Assembly: GCA_018701215.1 (NCBI GenBank)
Contig: JABIWH010000058.1
Location: forward strand, 51,710 to 115,709
From: Rhodospirillaceae bacterium
GTDB taxonomy: Bacteria > Pseudomonadota > Alphaproteobacteria > GCA-2731375
Direction: 5' to 3'
Length of the DNA stretch: 64,000 bases
Position 1 is the first letter of the stretch, and every line of letters starts with the position of its first letter. The translations under genes and the position numbers were made by a program. Shown here one piece after another: positions 25,905 through 33,550 of this stretch. The notes under the pieces are model-generated. The model was not told the origin of the DNA. It saw only the letters and a program-made list of their open reading frames with translations, and did no database searches.

Positions 25905-27236
25905 ATGGGAACAGCAAAACAGTCTTTGGACGAATTTCTGGGACAGGCGCGCGAAAGCTTGATCACGGATTGCACCGCGTGCGGCAAATGTGTCGAGGTT
26001 TGTCCGGTCACGCCCTTTACCTCTGTGAAAGCCGGCGATGAACCGGGCGTCATCAATGGTGTCTTGGGGCTGCTGCGCGACTGTACACCCATGACCGGCG
26101 CGGCCCAGGATTGGAGCAGTCAATGCAATGGCTGTGGCCTGTGCATTCCCGCCTGCCCCGAGGGCATCAATCCCCGGCGTATGTTGATGCTGGCCAATAC
26201 GGTGGAGGCCGAACAGGACAGTCCCACGCCGCAGCTGTTTAGAAAAATGTCCCGTGCCATCCGTATCATGGCGGCCATGCAATTGGCGCCGCCGGAATTC
26301 GACAAGCTGCTGCGTACGCCACGGGCGCGTCCGGCCGATGTGGTCTTTTACACCGGCTGTAATCCAATTCGTACGCCGCATCTGTTGTTCAACGCCATGG
26401 CCATTCTGGATGCCTTGGAGGTTGACTATGAAGTGGTCGGTGGGCCCGGTGCCTGTTGCGGCATTATCCAATCGAAATGGGAAGGCGATCAGGCCTCGGG
26501 CGAGCGCGTGGTGGACGGCACCATCAGCCGTTTCGCGGGCTTCCAGCCCAAGGAAGTGTTGAGCTGGTGTCCATCATGTGTGCTGCATCTGGGCGAAACC
26601 ATCTCGGGCTTTCGCCAGGCCAGTTTTGAATTCGACCATGTGACGAATTATCTCGTCGACCGCGCCGAGGGACTGGCCGGCAAGTTCATCCAGCCAGTGA
26701 ACAAACGCGTCCTCCTCCATACCCACGACGGCATGGGCAAGATTGGCCAGAATGTCGCCAACATGCTGGCGGCGGTTCCTGGCCTGACCTTGGTCGGCAC
26801 GGCGGCGGAGCCTGGCTATACCTGCGGCGGATCAGGCGCGGATCGTTCGCCGGGCCTGAAAGCGGAGGCGCGGGCGGCAACCCTGGCCCGGGCCGAGGCC
26901 GACGATGTTGATATTCTGGTCTCTCTTTTTCATGGCTGCCACGGCCAGCTTTCGGGGTTGGAGGCCCAGGGCAAATTCCAGGTCGTGAACTGGACGGATC
27001 TGCTGGTCCAGGCACTGGGGCAACGGCCGCACGATGATATCTCCAAGCGCTATCGGATGCAGGATGATCTGGACATGGTGCTGGACGAGGGCGAGATCTA
27101 TCTCAAGGCCAATGGCGTCGATATGGACCGGGACTGGTTGAAAAGCCTGCTGCCGGATCTGTTTGGTCAGACTGAATTCAAGGGCGGTCTGGAGGCCTTT
27201 GCCAGCAAACAAAAATCCGCCGGAGGTGCGCAATGA
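25905..27236 (+). CDS. Heterodisulfide reductase-like (CCG domain) iron-sulfur protein
   Basis: 443 residues from ATG 25905. An upstream in-frame ATG at 25704 would run through the opposite gene and is rejected; no strong ribosome binding site is seen. Two ferredoxin-type [4Fe-4S] motifs, CTACGKCVEVCP (Cys23-33) and CNGCGLCIPACP, are followed by two CCG/CX-type domains (GGPGACCG with WCPSC, and YTCGGSG with FHGCHG). This layout matches HdrD, GlpC and GlcF-type subunits that pass electrons from a flavoprotein dehydrogenase. The flavoprotein partner is not adjacent; the dimethylglycine dehydrogenase-like protein is the closest candidate. Its stop overlaps the start of the aminotransferase gene. 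Confidence 0.85.
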   Translation: MGTAKQSLDEFLGQARESLITDCTACGKCVEVCPVTPFTSVKAGDEPGVINGVLGLLRDCTPMTGAAQDWSSQCNGCGLCIPACPEGINPRRMLMLANTVEAEQDSPTPQLFRKMSRAIRIMAAMQLAPPEFDKLLRTPRARPADVVFYTGCNPIRTPHLLFNAMAILDALEVDYEVVGGPGACCGIIQSKWEGDQASGERVVDGTISRFAGFQPKEVLSWCPSCVLHLGETISGFRQASFEFDHVTNYLVDRAEGLAGKFIQPVNKRVLLHTHDGMGKIGQNVANMLAAVPGLTLVGTAAEPGYTCGGSGADRSPGLKAEARAATLARAEADDVDILVSLFHGCHGQLSGLEAQGKFQVVNWTDLLVQALGQRPHDDISKRYRMQDDLDMVLDEGEIYLKANGVDMDRDWLKSLLPDLFGQTEFKGGLEAFASKQKSAGGAQ

Positions 27237-28168
27237 ATGATCCGCTGTTGAACGAGCGTGTGGTTTATCTGAACGGTGAATACGTGCCGGAGTCCCGCGC
27301 CACGGTCTCGATTTCGGACCGTGGTTTCATCTATGGCGATGCGGTGTTTGACACCGCGCGGACTTTCGGCGGCAAGATCTATCGGTTGCAGGAGCATGTG
27401 GACCGTTTGTTCAGATCGCTGCGGTATGTACAGATCGACCCTGGTTTGACCCCAGCTGAATTCTGCGCCATCTCGGAACAGGTTGTCGAACGCAACCTGC
27501 ACCTGTTGGGCGAGGACGATGATTGCTGGGTTTTTCTCCGTGTCACGCGCGGCCCCAACTACCCCGACGGGCCAGGGGACAAAGGGGGCGGCGATGTGGG
27601 CGCTACGGTGATCGTCACCTGCGTGCCGCTGCCGCTCGCCAAGCGGGCGCCGTTGTTTCGTGACGGCATCGACGTGGTGGTGCCCTCGACCCGGCGCACG
27701 CCGCCTGAATCCCTCAACCCCGCTGCCAAGACCCACAATTACCTGAACCTGATCGTCGCCGGTCTGGAAACCCAGAAAACCAGCCCCGATGCCTGGCCGC
27801 TGTTGCTCGATACCCGCGGTTTCCTGACCGAGGGCAGCGGCAGCAATATCTTTCTGGTCCATGACGGCAAGGTACGCACGCCAAAAGCGCAATACGTCCT
27901 GGCCGGTGTCAGCCGCGCCGTCACCATGGATTTGTGCCGGGCCGAGGGCATCGAGATCAGCGAAGACGATCTGGCGCCATATGACGCGGCGACGGCGGAC
28001 GAGGCCTTCATCACCTCGACCTCCCTATGCCTCTGCCCCATGCGCAGTTTCAACGGCAGCACAATTGGTGAGGGCGTCGTGCCGGGGCCGGTAACGGCGA
28101 AATTGATGGACGCCTACAAGGCCGAGGTCGGCGCCGATTACGTGGCGCAGTATTTGCGGCAGCTTTGA
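27233..28168 (+). CDS. Class IV PLP aminotransferase
   Basis: 311 residues. Start ATG overlaps the stop of the Fe-S gene (ATGA), implying translational coupling. Motifs are DRGFIYGDAVFDTAR (residues 29-43), the PLP-binding Lys166 in NPAAKTHNYL, and LTEGSGSNIF and a serine/threonine-rich EAFITSTSL phosphate site. Class IV includes branched-chain and D-amino acid aminotransferases and aminodeoxychorismate lyase. A separate ilvE lies at 42509-43393, so a D-amino acid or unusual substrate is more likely here (inference). Confidence 0.87.
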   Translation: MNDPLLNERVVYLNGEYVPESRATVSISDRGFIYGDAVFDTARTFGGKIYRLQEHVDRLFRSLRYVQIDPGLTPAEFCAISEQVVERNLHLLGEDDDCWVFLRVTRGPNYPDGPGDKGGGDVGATVIVTCVPLPLAKRAPLFRDGIDVVVPSTRRTPPESLNPAAKTHNYLNLIVAGLETQKTSPDAWPLLLDTRGFLTEGSGSNIFLVHDGKVRTPKAQYVLAGVSRAVTMDLCRAEGIEISEDDLAPYDAATADEAFITSTSLCLCPMRSFNGSTIGEGVVPGPVTAKLMDAYKAEVGADYVAQYLRQL

Positions 28169-28340
28169 GACAGAGCCCTTATAGGGGCAAATTGACACAG
28201 TAAACGGCCAATCCAGTCAACGATCTTGCATGAGTGCGGGATAGACGCCACACTGTTGAGACCTGAAAAGCCGCCTTCAGAGCGGCGGGAAAGGTGACGC
28301 CATATTCATCCCGATTGACACATAGGAGGGTCGCGCGGGT

Positions 28341-28838
28341 ATGACCGACACGACACAGCCTGACGATTTCCGATCGCAAGCCACTGAATGGGTGCGGGGA
28401 AACCGCTACGAGGACTTCACCATTGGGCGCGTTTTCAAACACCATTGGGGCCGCACCATCACGGATGCGGACAGCATCCTCTTCACCACCCTGACGCTGG
28501 GCTATAACCCAATCTATTTCAACGCCGACTATGCCCAGGCCCATGGCCACGAGCGCCTGGTGGTCAACCCATTGCTGGTCTTCAACACTGTCTTCGGCCT
28601 GACCGTGGAAGATTTGAGCGAGGGCGGCGGACCATTCCTGGGCGTCGACGCCCTGACCTACCCGAACCGAGTCTATGTGGGCGATACGGTCTATGCCGAG
28701 AGCGAAGTGACCGCCGCGCGAGAGACCGATAGCCGGCCCGACTATGGCATCGTGACCTGGCATACGGTCGGACGCAATCAGGATGGCGAGACGGTTATCG
28801 ATTACACACGGACAAATCTGGTGAGGAAACGGACATGA
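28341..28838 (+). CDS. MaoC-like enoyl-CoA hydratase, first copy
   Basis: 165-residue single hot-dog domain. It begins RGNRYEDFTIGRVFKHHWGRTITDADSILFTTLTLGYNPIYFN, with the MaoC hydratase-2 pattern of Asp (TDAD) followed five to six residues later by an Asn-Pro-containing turn in place of the usual His. The substrate loop YFNADYAQAHG follows. AGGAGG lies eleven bases before ATG. It opens a five-gene operon with overlapping starts. In mesaconyl-CoA and itaconyl-CoA pathways such small MaoC proteins hydrate C5 dicarboxyl enoyl-CoAs; this is the favoured reading but unproven. Confidence 0.85.
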   Translation: MTDTTQPDDFRSQATEWVRGNRYEDFTIGRVFKHHWGRTITDADSILFTTLTLGYNPIYFNADYAQAHGHERLVVNPLLVFNTVFGLTVEDLSEGGGPFLGVDALTYPNRVYVGDTVYAESEVTAARETDSRPDYGIVTWHTVGRNQDGETVIDYTRTNLVRKRT

Positions 28839-30091
28839 ATAGCGGTGTAACATCGGCTGACGGGATGGGCTATATGACCGATGAACGGATCCTGATCCGC
28901 GATTCCGCGCGGGATTTCACCATGAAGGAAGTCCTGCCCGTAGCCAATGAACTGGACCCGGTCCAGGGCATGATCCCCATGGAGTTACGCGATAAAATGG
29001 CCGAGATGGGCTATTTCGGCATCACCACGCCGGAAGAACTCGGCGGCATGGGCCTGGGCTGTTTCGAATACTGCCTGATCGCCGAACAACTGGCGCGGGG
29101 CTGGATGTCCGTCGCCTCGATCATCGCACGGGGCAATGGCAGCTTCCTGCGCCGGGGCATCATGCGCGGCAAGGAAGACGAATTGCCCGAGGAGCAACGC
29201 GATATGATCCGGCGCGCCGTCAAAGGTGAATTCCTCGCCGCCGCCGCATTGTCGGAACCAGGTACGGGCTCGGATCTGGCCTCGATCTCCTGCCGGGCCG
29301 TGATGTCCGGCAACGAATGGGTGATCAACGGCGCCAAATATTGGTGCACCTTTGCCGACGGTGCCGACTACATCATGCTGTTCGCCCGCACCTCGCCGCC
29401 ACCTTCGGCTGAGAAACGCTTCCTGGGCATCTCGGCCTTTGTGTTGCCCAAGCCTCGCGGCGAATTGCCCAATAATTGCGAGGGCTCGCCGATCCCAAAA
29501 ATTGGTTATTTCGGCTGGAACACCTACGAGTTGTCCTTCCAAGGCACGCGGGCGCCGGCCTCGGCCCTGGTGGGCGAGGAAGGCAAGGCGTTCTATATGC
29601 TGGCCTCCGGTCTGGAGGCGGCGCGGGCGCACACGGCGGCGCGTTCGATCGGTCTGGCCCAGGGCGCCTTGGAAGATTCCATTGCCTATGCCGAAGACCG
29701 GGGTCAGTTCGGCGTGCCGATCACCGAGTTCCAGGCGATCCGCTTCAAGATTGCCACCATGGCGACCAAGATCGAGGCGGCGCGACAGTTGCTGTACTAC
29801 GTCTGTAACGAGATCGACCAGGGCCGGCGTTGCGACAAGGAAGCATCGATGGTGAAGTATTTCGCCTCCGAGATGGCCGAGGAAGTCACCTCCGAGGCGA
29901 TCCAGATCCACGGCGGTGCGGGCTATACCAAATTGCACGCGGTGGAGCGCTATTGGCGTGATGCGCGCCTGACCAAGATTTTCGAGGGTACCTCGGAAAT
30001 TCAGCAGCGCATTATCTCCGACGTCATTCTGGGCAAATCAAAGAGCGATGCCCGTATGGTCGCCGCCGCCTTCGCAGAACAATACGCCTAG
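28835..30091 (+). CDS. Acyl-CoA dehydrogenase
   Basis: 418 residues, ATG overlapping the MaoC stop, GAGGA seven bases upstream. The order is the standard helical N-terminal domain, middle beta-domain (ALSEPGTGSDLASISCRA and WVINGAKYWCTFADGAD) and C-terminal helical domain with IQIHGGAGYTKLHAVERYWRDARLTKIFEGTSEIQQRII. The Glu of FEGTSEI matches the catalytic base of short/medium-chain enzymes. It would oxidise an acyl-CoA with electrons to ETF. In this operon a methylsuccinyl-CoA or similar branched C5 dicarboxyl-CoA is a reasonable substrate guess. Confidence 0.92.
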   Translation: MNSGVTSADGMGYMTDERILIRDSARDFTMKEVLPVANELDPVQGMIPMELRDKMAEMGYFGITTPEELGGMGLGCFEYCLIAEQLARGWMSVASIIARGNGSFLRRGIMRGKEDELPEEQRDMIRRAVKGEFLAAAALSEPGTGSDLASISCRAVMSGNEWVINGAKYWCTFADGADYIMLFARTSPPPSAEKRFLGISAFVLPKPRGELPNNCEGSPIPKIGYFGWNTYELSFQGTRAPASALVGEEGKAFYMLASGLEAARAHTAARSIGLAQGALEDSIAYAEDRGQFGVPITEFQAIRFKIATMATKIEAARQLLYYVCNEIDQGRRCDKEASMVKYFASEMAEEVTSEAIQIHGGAGYTKLHAVERYWRDARLTKIFEGTSEIQQRIISDVILGKSKSDARMVAAAFAEQYA

Positions 30092-30105
30092 ACGGGGAGG
30101 GAGCC

Positions 30106-30600
30106 ATGAAAGCATCCGAATTAACCTCGGCCAACAACTATTTCGAGGACTTCGAAGTCGGCGCCATTTTCAAACATGCGCGCGGCAAAACCGTGACCGA
30201 AATGGACAATGTGCTGATCACCAACATGGTGATGAATACCGCTGCCGGTCACTTCAACGAAGACCTGATGCAGCGCATGGCGCGCGGCATTCCCGGTTTT
30301 GATACCCGCATCGTATTTGGCGGTATCAATCTGTCCATGGCGATCGGCCTGGCCAGCCAGGATACCGGCGAACAGGTGCTCGAGGAACTTGGCATGGACA
30401 AGATCCGCCTGAAGGCACCGGTGCACCATGGTGACACCTTGTATGCCTTTTCGGAGGTGCTGGCCAAGGAAGACGGCGGCCGCGACGATGCCGGCATCAT
30501 CACCTTCAAGCATTACGGCGTTAATCAAAAGGATGTGGTGGTCTATGAGGGCGAGCGCCGGGCGTTGATGAAACGACGCTCTCATTGGGGGGATAAATGA
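30106..30600 (+). CDS. MaoC-like enoyl-CoA hydratase, second copy
   Basis: 164 residues, GGGAGG seven bases before ATG. Related to the first copy but distinct: YFEDFEVGAIFKHARGKTVTEMDNVLITNMVMNTAAGHFNED shows the hydratase-2 pattern with candidate catalytic Asp and His/Asn. Two separate MaoC genes around an acyl-CoA dehydrogenase suggest either a two-chain hydratase or two different hydration steps, for example the C1- and C4-CoA isomers of a dicarboxylic acid. Its stop overlaps the next gene's ATG. Confidence 0.85.
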   Translation: MKASELTSANNYFEDFEVGAIFKHARGKTVTEMDNVLITNMVMNTAAGHFNEDLMQRMARGIPGFDTRIVFGGINLSMAIGLASQDTGEQVLEELGMDKIRLKAPVHHGDTLYAFSEVLAKEDGGRDDAGIITFKHYGVNQKDVVVYEGERRALMKRRSHWGDK

Positions 30601-31862
30601 GCGGACCAAAGCCGGACACTGTCTCAGGTTCAGGCTCAGACATAGACTCTGGTTTTGGCGCCCTCAACGGCCTCAAGGTCATCGACCTGACGCAAATGCT
30701 GGCCGGGCCGTTTTGTACCATGTTGTTGGCCGACCAGGGCGCCGAGGTTATCAAAGTCGAGCCCCTGGATGGCGATATGACCCGTTTTTCCGGGCCCTTT
30801 CATGCCGATGATCAGGACCAGTTTTTCGGCGGGTATTTCCAAAGCATCAACCGCAACAAGAAAAGCATCGCCATCGATTTGAAGTCGGCGGAAGGCAAGG
30901 AAATCTTCAGGCGCCTGATCGCCGACGCCGACATCGTGATGGAGAACTTCCGCCTTGGCACCATGGACCGCCTGGGCCTGTCCTACGAAGCCTTGGCCGA
31001 GATCAATCCGCGCCTGGTCTATGGCGCCATTCGCGGCTTTGGCGACAGCCGTACCGGGGAAAGCCCCTATGCCGACTGGCCGGCCTTTGACGTGGTGGCC
31101 CAGGCCATGGGCGGGGTCATGGGCATTACCGGGCCGGACGCGAATTCCCCCTTGAAAGTTGGCCCCGGCGTCGGCGACACGGTGCCTGCCATGTTCATGG
31201 CCTTCGCCCTGGTCTCGGCGGTGCGCGAGGCGGAACGCTCGGGCAAGGGGCAGTTCGTTGACGTGGGCATGTATGACGGCATCCTGGCGCTTTGTGAGCG
31301 GATCTTTCATCAGAGTTCATATTCGGGCGAGGTGCCCGTACCCGAAGGCAACGCGCATCCGTTGTTATGTCCGTTTGGAATGTTTCCGGCCAAGGACGGC
31401 TGGGTTTCCATCGCCTGTCCGCGCGATAAGTTCTGGGAAATTCTGTCGGAGATCGCCGGCCATCCCGAATGGGCCCATGATCCGCGCTATGAAACCAACG
31501 TGGAGCGGACCAAGCGTAATGCGGAAGTCATCGCCATGGTATCGGTCTGGACCGAACGCCACACCAAGGCGGAATTAAGCCAGGTTTTAGGGGGCAAGAT
31601 CCCCTTCGGGCCCGTGCAGACGGTCAGCGATATCCTTGATGATCCCCATGTGGAGGCGCGGAATTTGCTGGCGCAGGTAGAGCATCCAGGCCTGGATGAG
31701 AAAATGACCATCGCCAATACGCCGATCCATATGAGCCGGACCCAGGGCGGCGTCCACCGCCGGGCGCCAAAGTTGGGCGAAGATACCGATGCCATTCTGC
31801 AGGATGCCGGCTATAGCGGCGAGGAAATCAATAATCTAAGAGAGGCGGCGCGTATTTCGTAG
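30597..31862 (+). CDS. Class III (CaiB/BaiF) CoA-transferase
   Basis: 421 residues. After a short low-complexity N-terminus the family core starts LNGLKVIDLTQMLAGPFCTMLLADQGAEVIKVEPLDGD. The catalytic Asp lies in QFVDVGMYDGILAL. The C-terminal half contains VQTVSDILDDPHVEARNLL. The family transfers CoA between acids without a ping-pong free intermediate. Overlap with the preceding MaoC stop and a following CitE-type lyase gene suggest that it makes or isomerises a dicarboxyl-CoA such as itaconyl- or mesaconyl-CoA. Confidence 0.9.
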   Translation: MSGPKPDTVSGSGSDIDSGFGALNGLKVIDLTQMLAGPFCTMLLADQGAEVIKVEPLDGDMTRFSGPFHADDQDQFFGGYFQSINRNKKSIAIDLKSAEGKEIFRRLIADADIVMENFRLGTMDRLGLSYEALAEINPRLVYGAIRGFGDSRTGESPYADWPAFDVVAQAMGGVMGITGPDANSPLKVGPGVGDTVPAMFMAFALVSAVREAERSGKGQFVDVGMYDGILALCERIFHQSSYSGEVPVPEGNAHPLLCPFGMFPAKDGWVSIACPRDKFWEILSEIAGHPEWAHDPRYETNVERTKRNAEVIAMVSVWTERHTKAELSQVLGGKIPFGPVQTVSDILDDPHVEARNLLAQVEHPGLDEKMTIANTPIHMSRTQGGVHRRAPKLGEDTDAILQDAGYSGEEINNLREAARIS

Positions 31863-31891
31863 ACCCGCCGCGAACAGAAGGAAACAGAACC

Positions 31892-32800
31892 ATGACCGAT
31901 ATCAAACGCGCCCGGCGCTGCCAGCTTTCCATTCCCGGCAGCAGCGAGAAAATGATGGCCAAGGGAGCAGGGATGGAGGTTGACCACATCTTTCTCGATC
32001 TCGAAGACGCCGTCGCGCCCGCGGCAAAGCCCGATGCCCGGGGCAAGATCGTCGAAGCCCTGAATACCCATGATTTCGGCGACAGCGTGCGTTGCGTTCG
32101 GATCAACGATGTGGAGACCCAATGGTGCTACAAGGACATCATCGAGGTCGTGACCGGGGCGGGCGAAAACCTCGATACCATCATGATTCCAAAGGTTAAA
32201 TATGCCCATGATGTGAAATGGGTCGACATCCTGCTGAACCAGATCGAGATGGAGTTAGGCCTGAAAAAGAAGATCGGCATCGAGCTGTTGATCGAGGAAG
32301 TCGAAGGCATGCAGAATATCGATGCCATTTCGGTCTCTTCGCCACGGCTGGAGGCCATGGTCTTCGGCATGGGCGATTATTCCGCCTCCCAGGGCGTTAA
32401 CGTGCGTGCCATTGGGGGCGACGGCGGCTATCCCGGTGATATCTGGCATTATCAACGGCAACGCCTGGTCATCGCCTGCCGCTCCGCCGGCATCGACCCC
32501 ATTGATGGCCCGTTTGGCAATTTCAAGGACGACGAAGGCTACCGGCGGGAGTGCAACCGTTCGTTCATCCTGGGCTGTGTTGGCAAATGGGCCATTCATC
32601 CCGCCCAGGTGCCCCATTCCCAGGAGATTTATTCACCCCATCCCGACGATGTCGCCCATGCCCGCAAGATCGCCGCTGCCTATGACGAGGCCGTGGCCCA
32701 AGGCCAGGGCGCGGCGCAGGTAGACGGTACGATGATCGACGCGGCCTCGGTCCGTATTGTGCAAAATACCATCGACAAGGCAGATCTCTACGGCATGTAA
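31892..32800 (+). CDS. HpcH/CitE-family CoA-ester lyase (malyl/methylmalyl/citramalyl-CoA lyase-like)
   Basis: 302 residues with AAGGA upstream. The TIM-barrel family motifs are VDHIFLDLEDAVAP near residue 30 (acidic metal ligands), IELLIEEVEGMQN and LEAMVFGMGDYSASQG, and a C-terminal KWAIHPAQV. Such lyases split beta-hydroxyacyl-CoAs into acetyl- or propionyl-CoA plus a 2-oxo acid. As last gene of the operon it would finish a route from a C5 dicarboxyl-CoA to central metabolites. Malyl-CoA, beta-methylmalyl-CoA and citramalyl-CoA cannot be told apart by eye. Confidence 0.88.
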   Translation: MTDIKRARRCQLSIPGSSEKMMAKGAGMEVDHIFLDLEDAVAPAAKPDARGKIVEALNTHDFGDSVRCVRINDVETQWCYKDIIEVVTGAGENLDTIMIPKVKYAHDVKWVDILLNQIEMELGLKKKIGIELLIEEVEGMQNIDAISVSSPRLEAMVFGMGDYSASQGVNVRAIGGDGGYPGDIWHYQRQRLVIACRSAGIDPIDGPFGNFKDDEGYRRECNRSFILGCVGKWAIHPAQVPHSQEIYSPHPDDVAHARKIAAAYDEAVAQGQGAAQVDGTMIDAASVRIVQNTIDKADLYGM

Positions 32801-32999
32801 CTACAGTTCGTCGTTAGTTAGATTTGCGTAAAGATAAGTACTAATTTTAGTTGCTAAACGTAAAGGCACGCAATGGGGTCGATGTCGGTTACTCGTTTTT
32901 ATAGAATTGATCGATGTCATTACTTGTATGAAACAACAGATTCTTCTTATATACTGAAAGGCCTATGCTAATAGTAGGGACGTAACGAAATATTTAGAC

Positions 33000-33093
33000 A
33001 ATGGTCATAACACTTATCGCCGAGAGTTCTTCAGCCTTCAAGGTGTACCGCTGAAGAGCAAAACAGCAAATCTAGCTTCAGGATATGACCATT
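33000..33093 (+). promoter_or_regulatory. Structured leader in front of the rhodanese gene
   Basis: A perfect ten-base inverted repeat, AATGGTCATA (33000-33009) and TATGACCATT (33084-33093), brackets an eight-base hairpin TCTTCAGC/GCTGAAGA (33028-33035 and 33050-33057). The 3' arm begins one base after the AGGA ribosome binding site (33080-33083) and covers the region up to the ATG at 33094, so the fold could limit initiation. The rest of the 32801-33093 gap is AT-rich and probably holds the promoter; I see nothing else in it. Confidence 0.4.
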
Positions 33094-33507
33094 ATGAAAA
33101 CTATTTTATTCGCGATCAGCGTAGCCTTGTCCGCCTTTTTGGTATTGCCAGCCCAGGCGGCAAAAGTTTCTCCGACCGAGATTAGCGGAGCCGTCACAGT
33201 GGACGCGGCGCAAGCCAAGGAATTGTTCGACCGTGGCGTTATCTTCGTGGATGTGCGCAAGAACTCTGACTGGGATGCCGGCCGTATTCCCGGCGCCAAG
33301 CACATCGAGTTGAAGAAAAAGTACAACGAAGCTTCTCTTGGCAAGGTTATTGCTAAGGGTAAGGAAGTCGTCATCTATTGCAATGGTGCCGGCTGCATGC
33401 GCTCATCGAAAGCCAGCATCAAGGCTGTGAGCTGGGGTTTCACAAAGGTCTATTACTTCCGTGGCGGATTGCCGGCATGGCAAATTGCCGGATTTCCGGT
33501 TGAATAA
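33094..33507 (+). CDS. Exported rhodanese-domain protein
   Basis: 137 residues from ATG 33094, ten bases after AGGA (an ATG three codons earlier sits too close to the AGGA). A signal peptide ends LPAQA, so the mature protein should be periplasmic. The rhodanese fold shows IFVDVRKNSDWDAGRIPGAKHIE and the active-site loop VIYCNGAGCMRSSKA with Cys96. The loop is one residue longer than the usual CX5R and carries a second Cys. Sulfurtransfer or thiol redox work in the periplasm is likely. The chemoreceptor gene follows after 43 bases. Confidence 0.85.
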   Translation: MKTILFAISVALSAFLVLPAQAAKVSPTEISGAVTVDAAQAKELFDRGVIFVDVRKNSDWDAGRIPGAKHIELKKKYNEASLGKVIAKGKEVVIYCNGAGCMRSSKASIKAVSWGFTKVYYFRGGLPAWQIAGFPVE

Positions 33508-33550
33508 CCTAATCGATTGAACGACGGACGGACTCCGCTGGAGACAAGAG

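Noticed and set aside
28169..28340. Terminator or riboswitch between the aminotransferase and MaoC genes.
   Set aside because: Only short stems (GCCC/GGGC and CCGC/GCGG) without a T run or recognisable aptamer; probably just the promoter of the acyl-CoA operon.
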